Below, one piece after another: positions 33,147 through 44,185 of a stretch of DNA of 64,000 bases. The position numbers and the translations under genes were made by a program. The stretch is from Cycas panzhihuaensis. Lineage: Eukaryota > Cycadophyta. The stretch covers positions 63,495,741-63,559,740 of the forward strand of contig CM041465.1 of assembly GCA_023213395.1 (NCBI GenBank), given 5' to 3'. Under the pieces are notes generated by a model. That model searched no databases and was not told where the DNA came from. It was given only the letters and a program-made list of their open reading frames with translations. Within the stretch, counting starts at the first letter, position 1; every line of letters begins with the position of its first letter.

Positions 33147-34796
33147 TGTTACTTTATTAATGTATTTAATATTTTATTCTTTATTTAATTTTTTCAATTG
33201 GATGTTGGGTAGAGGTGCTTGCCACCTTCCCAAAACTATATAATAGTGGGGAATGCATCCCTGGTGTTCTTTAACACTGTCATTCAATATATAAATATTA
33301 TTTACCTCGTGATGATGAAGTTCCATTTGTGATCCTCCCATTATGCTCCTCGATGCCAATAGAATGAACTTCAAGAAATTGATGGATAAGGAAGATTGGT
33401 AAATATTCCTATAATTGGAGCTAATAAGACCTACTTTTGAACAAAAAAAAAGCCTAAACGAAACCATAGTGGCTAAGAAGTCCCTGAGTATTCTATGGGG
33501 AATTAGAAATGTTAAAGTAAACTGTGGTATATAAATAGTAGGATGAGGTAATAATGATTGATTAATGTTCATATTCAAGTTTACTATGTTTTATATCAAA
33601 GTGATAGGATTCAAATCTATAGCCCTTTGTACCTAAAATAGATGTGCTAAGCAGACTATGCTAGACCTTGTCTCACCCATGCTAATCCCAACTAAGATTC
33701 TATAGATGTCACTATTATCAATGAACTCGTAGAAAGAGGGGTACTACTTCCTTACTTATCCTTAATTTAGTCCTCTTTTATGAAGCTTTACCTTATATAT
33801 GACATTCTTTATCAAAACTTTGAGTGGTAAAGACCAAAATGATGTAGCATTAGGAATTATTGATCATTGTTCTCCTCGAATAATAAAATAAATAGGGAAC
33901 TTCTAATTGATCATTCTATACTATTATTTGGCACATCTCATTACATTCTAAATGATACTGGAGAGAGGGACATACTATTGGTTAGACATCCTCACATTCT
34001 TGTTGCTTAACATTCTTACCTATATGACAATTATCATCCATTTTGTAAGTTCACACTCTAGTGTCTTACTTAACTTCCTTTCAATCAACCCCCAACCTAT
34101 CCTGTCTTTGTTATTATCATGGAAAGACTTATACTAATATTTTAATACTAAATACATAGGGAGAGAAAGACAATATTAATTTCTAGAAAGATGAGTCACT
34201 ATTTTATTTAGTGAAGGTGTTCATAGGTTTAGAAAAGCCTCCAACCCCCCTTAAAATGAAATGAATAAATCAAAAGATCCTCTATTCTTTGATAAATATT
34301 TCATTTAGGGTAGAGGCAAAGGGTTTGTCTTTTACTATTAGATTAGGTGCATGGATCACAATTTCCACTTAGAGGTAAAGGATTATGATTATTTTATCAT
34401 GTAATTCACTAGCTACTATAGAATTATTTCATTTTATCATTCTAGTATGGTTCCATTACCATCACTAGCTTATATTTCAATAATGAAAAATCAATGTTTA
34501 TTCTGAAGAATGAAGGGGCCTACAGATAGGAGGAATGAGGGAAGAAGAACCAGGGATTAGGGAGTATATAGATGAGGCTACTAGCTACCCCATAACATTA
34601 TGAAACTTGACATATCTAATCTATTGCATGTGATCCCCCACCTAGGTCTAGCCACTAGAACAAAGGATGGAGTAGAAAGAGTGCAATAGCTTCCTTCAAT
34701 AAGAGAGCATGCATGCAAGGGCTATAATAATTAGCCTCTTCCACTTATTCTATTTAGTTATGAGTAATGCAGTAGATGGCCTTTTGGTGGAATTAG
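33147..34796. other. AT-rich region, no supported gene
   Basis: The longest frame, minus 33174-33578 (134 codons), has no motif that I recognise and its composition is that of AT-rich chance frames. A tRNA-like A-box/B-box pair lies on the minus strand at 33600-33690. Confidence 0.35.
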
Positions 34797-35140
34797 ATGA
34801 ATGAGGAGCTGATGAAGAAAGCTCAGGCAATGATCGATGGACCTAAAGAGCTGGTAAGCTGTTGGGAATGCATGGAAGGGATGAAAAGAAGGCTAGCCAC
34901 TATGTTTGACCCAAATTTATAAAATGAAGAAATAGGCAAGATAGATGATTTCTTGATCCAAATGAAGTAAATACCTTCCCTTCCATTCATTTAGGAGGGG
35001 TATGACTTGGCTACAATCAAGGTTGGGGATGGTCAATATTATTGTCATGCCACTGAAAGAGTCCTTTTTTAGTCTAAAAATAAGGGAATGGATGGAAGTG
35101 GCTACTTCAACTTCTAGATTTATAATTACCATTCATGGCT
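34767..35140 (+). pseudogene. Decayed reading frame of unknown family
   Basis: A plus-strand frame through ATG at 34797 reads with good coding character: MNEELMKKAQAMIDGPKELV, SCWECMEGMKRRLATMFDPN, then IGKIDDFLIQMK, EGYDLATIKVGDGQYYCHAT and KNKGMDGSGYFNF. Over about 120 codons the stops are TAA or TAG in places where Gln would fit, the same decay as in the named elements. A shifted continuation at 35171 includes SSKYYIVWDEPNTLLNAFHL. I do not recognise the protein. It is probably part of another old mobile element. Confidence 0.4.
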
Positions 35141-37093
35141 ATGGTAGGTATGTCACGAGACTTAATAGAAGCATCTCAAAGTTCTAAGTATTATATTGTA
35201 TGGGATGAGCCCAACACACTCCTCAATGCCTTCCATCTAGTGCTCCCTTCTAGATCTAACAATCCCTAACCCTGTTTAATAAAGAAATCATTGATAGGGA
35301 TCCAAGACACTAATGAGTAGGTCGAAGATTAGACCCAAAACTATGGAATCATTCTAGAAACTATCACATTCCCAATAGCGTGTAAAGCCTTTCTTAAGAC
35401 ATAAGACTTCCCCTTCCCAAACTAGTCATAGAAAAAGGAGATTGGCTACTATTGGATCTAGGCCCAATAAGGGAAATAAAGGGTACTTAGAAGCCTCTAA
35501 TACACCTTGAAGAATTAGCACCCAACTGGTCATAATTCTATGACATATGAGAGGAGACCCAACCCACACTTCTCTAATTTGGTGCAGCCTAGCCACCTTA
35601 TTTTATAGTAATCACATGGCTCACTTCAATATTTAAGGCTATGTGTTTAGGTGGAAAATATTGGGGTATGGCTTTTTCTAGTTAGAAGTAGTATAGTGCA
35701 GTGCTTGCCCCTTCCCCGTGGCTTCTTACTCATTTGTAGATCTACCTTTAGCCAAACACTTTTCAAATAGGTTACCTCATTGGACTTTTAAGGCTTCACT
35801 TGCCTACTTTATTTTCTAGATCCATTAGTAGGGCATAGTATGAGGATGGATCAATATCCACATGTTGACTATTACTATTTCTCTTCACCCTAATGGGTGG
35901 CTCTTGCTATATTTACATTCCATACATGGATATTGTTATTTATTTTGATAAGGAAAGGGGAATTCACTCGTTGACCTCCATCTCATCATGATGCTAATGT
36001 TAGGGAAATTGAGGGGCTTACTATATTATTAGATCTAATACCTTCGAATGATGATTCACCCAAGGTATCTTATTGATCCTTTATTCTTTTTGAATGCATG
36101 TACCTAATTGCAAAGCATTTATCAATGTGATACAAGGGAGCAAAACACCAACATCAAGCACTTCATATATGTGTCTTGACTAGAACTTGGCATGACACCT
36201 AGTTGGGGTTGGGGGTATATTTAATCTATACTTATAATTCATTATGGATTATCTCCATCTTTACAATTTTCTCATTAGGCATTTCAAGTGATGGGTTATT
36301 CACCACCTAGAACCATAAGGACAAGAGCCTTGGACACACTTTGATTATCCCTTTAACTGAGCTTGAACTAGAGGTAGGGGTGAAGGGCCAGTCAATATCT
36401 AGAAAGGGTATCCCTTTCCTAAGCGTAACAAAGGGAAAGGTAGGATTTTCCCCTTTCCTTTATGGTATTGAATTTATTTACTTAGGCCATCTCTTTATCA
36501 ATTACAAGGAGGTTTATTACACCATGACTAGTTGTCCTCCTGCTATCAATGGACCCATAATAAAGGAAAACCTATCATCAGTGTGTAAAGTAGATAGCCT
36601 AAATGGTCCATATATGCTTGAACCTAATTAATCAATTATTCCAAGGTTATACCTCTTCTTTTAGAGTAAAATGTAATGGAGGAAAGTGGCTAGATTAAAT
36701 AACTATCGATAGGATGTAAAGGAAATGCTTTAGCAATAGTCACCAACATTTTTGCCCCAACCATATCTAGCAAGTACCCAATCTATATAGTCTATGAGTC
36801 CTATTCTTTATTCGATGTATGCCTCCCACTACTTTTCCTATTTAGATGTTATCACTTGCCCTAGCTAGTAGAGCAAGAGGATTTTCCCCTAATACAAATG
36901 ATTTTAGTCCTGGAAAAGATGGGGAAGGAAGCTAATAATTCCCTTAACTGATCACTATAGTAGACTATTCCTTCATAAAGTAAATTGAACATCTTCTTTG
37001 GCATCCTATAAGTCTTAATAATGTGACATTTCCTTCATACTAGCTGGTGGCTCATCAATTAAGCAAAGAATAATAGGGGATATGATGGTAGGA
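35141..37093. other. AT-rich unassigned region
   Basis: Contains an uninterrupted plus-strand frame of 96 codons at 36341-36631 with no recognised motif. It overlaps a copy of the CCCTTTCCTAAGC/AAAGGG motif at 36412-36440. Nothing else can be supported. Confidence 0.35.
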
Positions 37094-37475
37094 TGTCACT
37101 CCTTCGGTGGAAATTACGCACCAATAGAATACACAAATAACTCTAAAGAAAGCACTTGTATTTCCTTCAAAGGGGTAACCTCCTAATTACATATAATAGC
37201 AAGGATATTCAAGATACTCTACTCTAAGGATCACACACACACACATACACATACATATAGCTCTTTTATCACTACATAACCTCCTACTTATGCATGTTGG
37301 ATATCACATGAATATATATATTGTTCAATGGCCACTACACAACCTCCTACTTATGCATGTAGGGTATTAAGAAGAGGGAAGAAGTAGAAGAAATAGAAGA
37401 TATAAGAGAAGATAAGAGAGAGAGAAGAAGTAGAAGATATAAGAGAATGTAAAAAAATGTATGTTAAGAGTTACA
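37094..37475 (-). repeat. 3' LTR of the chromovirus fragment (about 382 bp)
   Basis: Starts TGTAACTCTTAACATAC at 37475 just after an A/G-rich tract (AAAGGGGGAA near 37485-37500). The end GTGACA at 37094 is a guess. It contains a direct repeat of ACAACCTCCTACTTATGCAT (37276-37300 and 37335-37360) and a (CA)n run at 37230-37252. Confidence 0.6.
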
Positions 37476-37529
37476 TCCCTCATAAATTCCCCCTTTAAAA
37501 AATCTTTGCCCTCAAAGCTTACTAATCTA

Positions 37530-38552
37530 AAGATACTCTTGGATAAATTGCTCATTCTTTTAGGTTGCATCTTCCTATGGAAGCTATTTCTATTTAATGA
37601 GATACTCAATAATTTGCCTAGATTGTAGATACCAAATTCTTTTGTCGATGATATGTTCTATAATGAGTTGAAATTATCCCTCCTCATTTAAAATAGGTAA
37701 TTCTATTCAAACTTATACTTATTGCCCAATTACCCTCTTGATACATGAAAGACATTATGGATCCTTTATGGTGGTGGTAAATCAAATGCATATATAACTT
37801 CACTAATTTTCTTAAGAATTTTATAAGGCCCATAAAATTGAGGTTGTAATTTATGTTACCTATCTGGTTTGAGAGATACTTGCTTGTATGGTTACAACTA
37901 CAAGTATACCTAATTACCTAGTTCAAATACTCATTTATTTTACCCTTTATCTGCTTATTATTTTATTAAATTTTATATAACATTCTAATATTCTTTGAGT
38001 AGCTTAGGAATTTGTGTTGTTTGTTGGGTGTGGTCCTTGAATACTTGAACCTTAGAACTGATTATGGCATAATTGTTAAGTATGGGTGGTTCATAGCCAT
38101 ATAATGCTTGGAACTAAGTCATTCTTACTGATGCATGATAGGTTGTATTATACTACCATTATGCTAAAGGAAGTCAATTATACCATTGGACCTACTTATC
38201 TGAAGCATAATAATAAAGGTTTTCTTAAGTACACTTATTAACCACCTCAGTTTGACCATCTATTAATGGATGGTAGGATGAGCTCATTATCAATTTGGTA
38301 CTAAGTAGATGGAAGAGTTCCACATAGAAGTTGCTAATGAACTTTGGGTCTCAACCATCAACTATGATTATCCTTTAAAAAGATTTTAACAAGTTTCTTT
38401 ACTTTATATATGGCATGGACGCCACAAAATTGAGCATATTTAGTTAGCTTATCAATAGTTATAAGTATAACATCTTTTCCTTCTGACTTAGGTAGACCCA
38501 TGATGAAGTGTATAGAAATTTCTTCCCATCATTGATTTAATATAAGAATGGA
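37530..38552 (-). pseudogene. Integrase C-terminus and chromodomain, chromovirus fragment
   Basis: Catalytic core: WEEISIHFIMGLPKSEGKDV, ITIDKLTKYAQFCGVHA and, further on, DPKFISNFYVELFHLL and DGQTEVVNKC, so the final catalytic Glu is kept. The C-terminal part has YGPYKILKKISEVIYAFDLP and VFHVS. Then a chromodomain: IEHIIDKRIW, RQIIEYLIK and EDAT, with three Trp codons turned to TAG. In chromoviruses this domain is thought to guide integration to marked chromatin. Many stops; inactive. Confidence 0.8.
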
Positions 38553-39563
38553 TTGCAACCTTTTCTCCTTGAGATCCTGCGACTGTAGAAATCTCAATAA
38601 CATTAAAATAACAATGAGCCCATGAAAGGAAATTCTACACCAAATCATTTATTCTTGACATTGATCCAAAAGTATGAGGAGTATTACTTTTATTAAACTA
38701 TGAAAATCTCCATTTAATGGTGGAGAAATCAACTAGCAAAAGAATGGTAAAATTACAAGGAATAAATGATACAATTATACCATAAGGGGGACTCCAACCC
38801 TCCAAAATGCTTTTCCAAGGATGCTTCCCAAGTCAAGTCTCCAATAACCATCTCTCCAACCTGTAGTAGGGCTTAATTTATAGAAAGAAACCAAAATTAC
38901 ATGTTTAACAAGTGGCAATCATGCAAGTATAACCACTAACCACTAGAATGCATGTTGCCCAAGTGGCCTTCATGCAATTCTTAAAAAGTTGTAGCTTTTA
39001 ACTAATGTTAACGGACTCCAATTTGGCTCAAATTTGGTATACATATAGGAACGCATGTCCCCTCCACTTCCTCAAATTTAAGCTCATTTGGATGTCATTT
39101 GACTACATTTTTATTCATTTAATGATAATATGTATTTGTTGTTTTTCTGCTGTCCAAGTGGTCTTCATATAATTCTTAAAAGTTGTAGCTTTTAACTAAC
39201 CTTAATGGACTCCAATTCAGCTAACATTTGTTATACATATAGGAACGCATGTCTCCTCTGCTTCCTCAAAATTTTAGCTCATTTAGATATCATTTGACTG
39301 CATATTTATTCATTTAATGATAATATGTATTTGTTATTTTTTTCTGCTAGCTGTGGGATTAATTTTGTGTAAAACAAGGATTGAGCTCTAATCAAATGAT
39401 ATTTTCTAAACCCCACCTTTTGTACACATCTAGTGGGATGTGTCTTCTATCTTTACACAAAATTTCATGTAATTTTGATACCATTTGGCCATATCTCTTT
39501 CAGTCATTCCAATGCCTAACATTTTTTGCATCCTGTAAACATATAGTAGATCCTCTTGGATCA
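38553..39563 (-). repeat. 3' LTR of element F, truncated
   Basis: Minus strand starts TGATCCAAGAGGATC at 39563, preceded by the purine tract AAGAAAGGGGGAG. It lacks the last 35 bp present in the 5' LTR. It contains the tandem duplication described for 38960-39345 and a TATA at about 38871-38880. Confidence 0.85.
38960..39345 (-). repeat. Tandem duplication of about 190 bp inside the LTR of F (left copy)
   Basis: Two units, 38960-39150 and 39152-39345, both with CTTCAT-CAATTCTTAAAA, AGTTGTAGCTTTTAACTAA, CATATAGGAACGCATGTC and TTATTCATTTAATGATAA words. The same duplication is in the right LTR at 44636-45020. It lies in U3, upstream of the TATA. Confidence 0.8.
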
Positions 39564-39604
39564 TGGCTCCCCCTTTCTTGGAAAATAACTAACTTCTGTT
39601 TGTC

Positions 39605-40378
39605 TTAGAATTGGAGATGGGGAAAGTGTTGTTCTCCTTGTTGCCTACTAAACCACTTGGCCTTACTAGGTAATTGCCTTGCTACTCCAATCCTGAAAGA
39701 TTCATGGGTCTTATGTCTTGTTTTGGTAGATTTTCTCTCCAAGATATAATCTTCCTTGAGAGGGTCCTCACTTTCCAAATACAAATCATCAACTGAAGGC
39801 AAAGTGAACTGGTCCTATTCCTCATCTAGCATGGAGGGCTTAAAGATTTTTAAGTATTCAGCATTTACTACTAAATATATTTGCATATAAGTTGGAAGAT
39901 CAAGGTGGAAAGCATTGCTACCTACTTTTCTCAAAATCTTGAATGGTCCATACCTTATAGGTTTGAGTTTCTTGCCTTCTCCTTTTAACCTCTCCTTGCT
40001 CAAGTATAACCATACTAAATCTCCTTCTTGAAAAGTACACTCTTGCCTATTCTTGTCATGTTTTTCCTTGTACTTTTGTTGAGTCCTTAGAAGTTGATCA
40101 TGTACTTCTTTGTGGACTCTCTGGATCTTCTCCAAGTATCTTAAAGCCTTGTCATGCTCCTCCTTCTCTTTGACGGATCCTTCCTTAGCTTGCATGGAAA
40201 ACTCTAAGTCAAATGGACTTTGAGGTAAGTATCCCAAAAAAACTTCAAAATGTACTTTAGAGTGTGATGCATGCATTGCTCTATTAAATGCAAATTGTAG
40301 AAAAGCTAATGATTCATCCCAAGTCTTTGGATGCTTGGAATGGTATCCCCTCAATAAATGTACCAAAGTTTTGTTCAC
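39605..40378 (-). pseudogene. Integrase C-terminus and chromodomain-like tail of F
   Basis: Continues the integrase: NKTLVHLLRGYHSKHPKTW, then GDLVWLYLSKERL, RYGPFKILRKVGSNAFHLDL and YLKIFKP. After a TAG, the tail (39802-39605) reads EDYILERKSTKTRHKTHE and FRIGVARQLPSKAKWFSR, which has the layout of a diverged chromodomain (I-L-x-x-R start, K-W end). The frame is otherwise intact over 187 codons. Confidence 0.8.
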
Positions 40379-41090
40379 TACTTTGGTTTATCCATTTGTT
40401 TGAGGATGGAAACTTGTACTCCTCTTCAATTTGGTATTCATCATCTCCCATAGTGACTTCCAAAATGATGAAAGGAATCGAGTGTTCCGATCTGAAATGA
40501 TAGAAGAAGGCAAGCCAAAATTCTTCCATACATGCTCGAAGAATAACTCAGTTGCTCCTGTACCTATGATTGTCTTCTTACAAGGTATTAGATATATCAT
40601 TTTACTGAACCTATCTACAACAACAAAGAGATAATTATGTCCCTTCTTAGTCATGGGAAGTCCCCCTAAGAAATCAATGGAGGTACTTTCCCAAGGTCTA
40701 GTGGGAATAGGAAGTGGTGTATACAATCCTAATTTTCTAGAAGAAGGCTTAGAAGTATTACACATTACACATCCTTTTACATATCTTTTTACATCATTTT
40801 GCATTTTTGGCCATACAACATATCTTCTCAAGTTTGCTAAAGTCTTCTCTATACCAAAGTGACCAGCTACTTTAGAAGTATGGGCTTCTCTAAGCCGCTT
40901 GATCTTGTCTTCTTTTGATGGAACATAGAGATGCTCCCCTTTGAAAAGTAGACTATTCTTCCAAGCAAGTTGGGAAGGTCTTCTTTCACTAGGTTCTCTA
41001 ATTCTTCATTCAAAGCTTCATCTTCATGGTACAAGTCTTTGTACTCTTCATGATGCATTGGCTCCACCTGCAAACTCATAAGAGAACTAC
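40379..41090 (-). pseudogene. Integrase core and zinc domain of F
   Basis: HHCC part: EAHTSKVAGHFGIEKTL then KGCVMCNTSKP. Core: TSIDFLGGLP (Asp), FVVVDRFSKMIYL, SIISDRNTRFLSSFW (Asp), STSFHPQTNG, a TAA, then TKVVNK where the family has T-E-V-V-N. The catalytic Glu has become Lys. The block upstream (41079-40867) is an acidic RH-INT linker, EDEALNEELENLVKEDL. Otherwise well preserved. Confidence 0.88.
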
Positions 41091-41620
41091 AAACAAAAGT
41101 AGAAGAAGAAGTGGAACAAGGTGGTCTAGATAATATATCAGCAATTTTGTTATTAGATCTATTTTTGTACTTAATTACAATATTGAGTTATTATAAATAA
41201 CTCATCTACTTCATGTGTCTTGCTTGCTGTAATTTACTTTGGGTTTATAAAAATTGAAGAGGCTTATGATCGGTATGAACTACAACCTCTTTTCTGAGTA
41301 AGTATGACCTCTAATGTTTACATGCTTGATGAAGTGCGAACATTTCTTGATCATATGTTGGGTAGTTCTTCACTTGAGGGATGAAGACTTCCAAATAGTA
41401 GGCAATAGGCTTCCCATCTTGAATAAAGACAACTCCCATCGCATTTCCACTTACATCAGCTTCTACTTCAAAAGGGCTTTACAAATTTGGCATTGCCAAA
41501 ACTGATGCTTTACAAATTTTCTTCTTTAAAAGAAGAAAAGCTTCTTCCTCCTTGGAACCCCAAGTAAACTTTTTACTAGATTTTGTCAATCCATATAGAG
41601 GTGCTGCAACTTATGAGAAA
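41091..41620 (-). pseudogene. RNase H of F
   Basis: Minus-strand frames read FEVEADVSGNAMGVVFIQDG (first Asp), YPTYDQEMFALHQACKH (Glu), VVHTDHKPLQFL (Asp) and NNKIADILSR, the four anchor blocks of Ty3-type RNase H. Several stops at Trp and Gln codons between them. Confidence 0.82.
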
Positions 41621-42672
41621 TGAAGAATAAACTTTCTCAAGTATTGACAAGCTCCTATAAAACTTCTCACCTCTGTGATGTTTGTTGGCCTAGGCCATTT
41701 GAGGATGGCTTGAGTCTTGAGTGGATCGATGCTCAACTTTCCTCCTCCAACCACAAAGCCTAAGAAGATCAAGTTCTCCTTGCCAAATTCACACTTCTTC
41801 ACATTAAGCTTCAAATGATGCTTAGCCATAGTCTTTAAAACTTCTTCTATGTGCTGCAAATGTTTCTCCTATATGTTGTTGAAAATTAAAATATCATCAA
41901 GATAGACAACAACAAAATTATCCAAGTAATGCCTTAACATTTCATTCATTAGCCTCATGAATGTTGCAGGAGTATTACACAATCCGAAAGGCATAACCAT
42001 CCATTCAAAGAGTCCTTGCTTTATTTTAAAGGCCATCTTCCATGTGTCCTCCTCCTTGACCCTAACTTGGTGATAACCGCTTTTCAAATCTAATTTAGTA
42101 AAATAACAAGCATGCTAAATTTGATCAAGCAAATCATTTATGTGAGGTAAAGGGTGGCAATTTTTAATTATAATTTTATTCAAAGCATGAAAGTCTATAC
42201 ACAATCTCCATCCTCCATCCTTCTTAGGTACCAAGACAATTGGTGACCCACAAGGTGAACATGAAGGTCTTATGACCCCTTGATCAGGCAACTCCTCAAC
42301 TTGCCTCTTTATCTCATTATTCTCTACAATGGAGTGCCTATATAAAGCAACATTAGGCAATGGTGCATCTCCTACAAGAGTGATTTCATGCTCTATCTTT
42401 CTCTTTGGTGGTAGCCCATCAACATATTGAAATAAAATATCATACCTTGTCTTTAACTCCTCATTTTGTTGCATTTGTTTAGGTGATATAAGAAGAGTAT
42501 GAGTAGAAGGACCTTCTTCATCTCCTAGCTCTTCTTTTCTCCTTACCATTAAGATGATGAATTTACCGCATGCATTGATCATCCTTTTTGCTTGAGTAGC
42601 TGAAATTAATGCTATCTTATCCAAGTGCTTCTTTGTGGCCTTTATGATGAAGCCCTTGTTATCCTTCATCAA
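41621..42672 (-). pseudogene. Reverse transcriptase of F
   Basis: [74 protein letters not shown] and [10 protein letters not shown] (catalytic pair of Asp at 41893-41898) are all intact. The thumb part follows with HLKLNVKKCEFGKENLIFLG and EVRSFIGACQYLRKF. Only about three stops, one at a Trp (IWHAC), split the domain. Confidence 0.92.
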
Positions 42673-43353
42673 TAGATACTTTCTCTCCCTTTAATAGAAG
42701 AGTGCATCTCGATCCCACAAGTAGGGACTCCCAAGCACAACATGGCATACATCCAATGGCACCACATCACATATTACTTCATCAATAAAATCATTAGTGA
42801 TGGAAAATTTAAGTGTAGATTGCTTTGATATTTACATTTCCACATCTTTATGGATCCAACTAAGAGGATATGGGTGAGGGTGAGGAGTAGTTACCAACCC
42901 AATGCTCTTAACCAAACTTTCTGAGATCAAATTCTTTTGGCTCCCCGGATCTATAATGGCACCAATAATACTATTTCCTACTTGAAGCTTCAAGTGAAAT
43001 AGTTCCTCCCTTATAGCATCATCTTCATAATTTGTAAGTAGAGTAACCTTCTCTTCTTCTCCTTCATTTTGAATCTCCATCTCAGAAAGTAGTGCTTTCC
43101 CTTTTTCCTTATCCTTGATATGCTTTGGCTTTAGCTCTGGATGCAACTTCCAATACTTTGTTGTAATATGACCACTAATATCATAATGCTCACAATAGTT
43201 AGAACTTTTAACAAAATTAGTTCTTTTCTTCTTTCCTTCTTGCCTTTTAGATGAGTGTAATTTTGGATTCTTTTCATACTTATTAGAAGTAAAAGTAGAA
43301 TCTTTAGACATGAATATAGATTTATTACTTTTGCTTTCTATTGCCATAGCCAT
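42673..43353 (-). pseudogene. Nucleocapsid zinc finger and protease of F
   Basis: Zinc-finger part YCEHYDISGHITTKYWKLHP near 43130-43200: the lineage has C-x2-C-x4-H-x4-C-W-x-L-H-P-E, but two of the Cys are lost. Protease near 42940-42990: IGAIIDPGSQKNLISESLV, with D-P-G-S for D-S-G-S. After a stop the frame continues to a VVLGSPYLWDRD block, the end of retropepsin. Confidence 0.85.
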
Positions 43354-44094
43354 TCTACTTGCTTCTCCAATGGATTAAACCTTAAAAAGCCTTAGTTCCT
43401 TCCTTATGTATTCATGTAATCCTCCAATGAATTTCATAAGAGTGATATGTTCATCCATATTAATACCAAGTAGCATGCCATGCCTTAAAAATAAAGAAGT
43501 ATAGTCTTGGACACTTACATCTCTCCCTTGGCATAAATATTACCAAGTGACCCATTGGTCTTCCTCATGGCATATGGGGTAGTATTGCTTCTTTATTATT
43601 TTCTTAAAATCCATCCATGAAAAAGAAGATACATTACGAGTCTTCAAATATGCATTCCACCATGTTAATGCATGTTTACACAACTTGAGCCTAGCAAATG
43701 AAAGATTTTGAGTATTACTATAAGTATAAATTGTGAAGTAGGTTTCAAGTTGATCCAACCAATGGTCTAACTTTTCAGCATTTACCTCTCCATCATAAGT
43801 TGGAATATCCAACTTTGCCTCCACCTTGAAGGGTTGATGAGATGAAGTACCCTTGCTTTCTTCAAAAGAGAGCTTTAAGGTCTCCTCCTCTTCCTCTTCA
43901 TGGTTGTGGTCATATGTGGATCCTCCTTCAACTTCCTTCTCTTTGCATTTTCCCTTGACTAGAGGTAGAAGTTGGGTCATCATTTGCATCAAGGCTTCTA
44001 CGTTCTTCTCAAGCTTTTCAAATCTAATTTCTCCATTTTCTTTTTGAGCCATGGTGCTTGGATTCTTTCTTTGTCTTCTTGGTGATTGCAACAC
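43354..44094 (-). pseudogene. Gag capsid part of F
   Basis: The likely start is the Met of MAQKENGEIRFEKLEKNVEA at 44052 rather than the Met at 44094, because the family usually begins MA. Features: short coiled coil, poly-Glu stretch, then KLDIPTYDGEVNAEKLDHWL, ALTWWNAYLKTRN and FKKIIKKQYYPICHEED, the gag domain. A frameshift near 43540 joins it to the piece with MDEHITLMKFIGGLHEYIRK. Nearly intact. Confidence 0.88.
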
Positions 44095-44167
44095 AAGAAA
44101 GTCTTCACCTTTCTCTTTGTATCCTTTTCTTGTTTATACCATTCAAGTCCCTACAACAAAGATCACA

Positions 44168-44180
44168 GGCTCTGATACCA
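44168..44180 (-). other. PBS of element F (tRNA-Met)
   Basis: Minus strand TGGTATCAGAGCC, five bases after the LTR end GGGATCA. Confidence 0.85.
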
Positions 44181-44185
44181 AAATA

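Larger units (their letters stand above)
37094..38552 (-). mobile_element. Fragment of a chromovirus (Tekay/Del-like), integrase to 3' LTR
   Basis: Minus strand: integrase core, integrase C-terminus, chromodomain, polypurine tract, LTR. It is cut upstream at about 38552 by the truncated LTR of element F. Heavily decayed. Confidence 0.75.

Noticed and set aside
33174-33578. 134-codon frame on the minus strand
   Set aside because: No motif recognised; composition typical of AT-rich chance frames; not supported by any second copy in the window.
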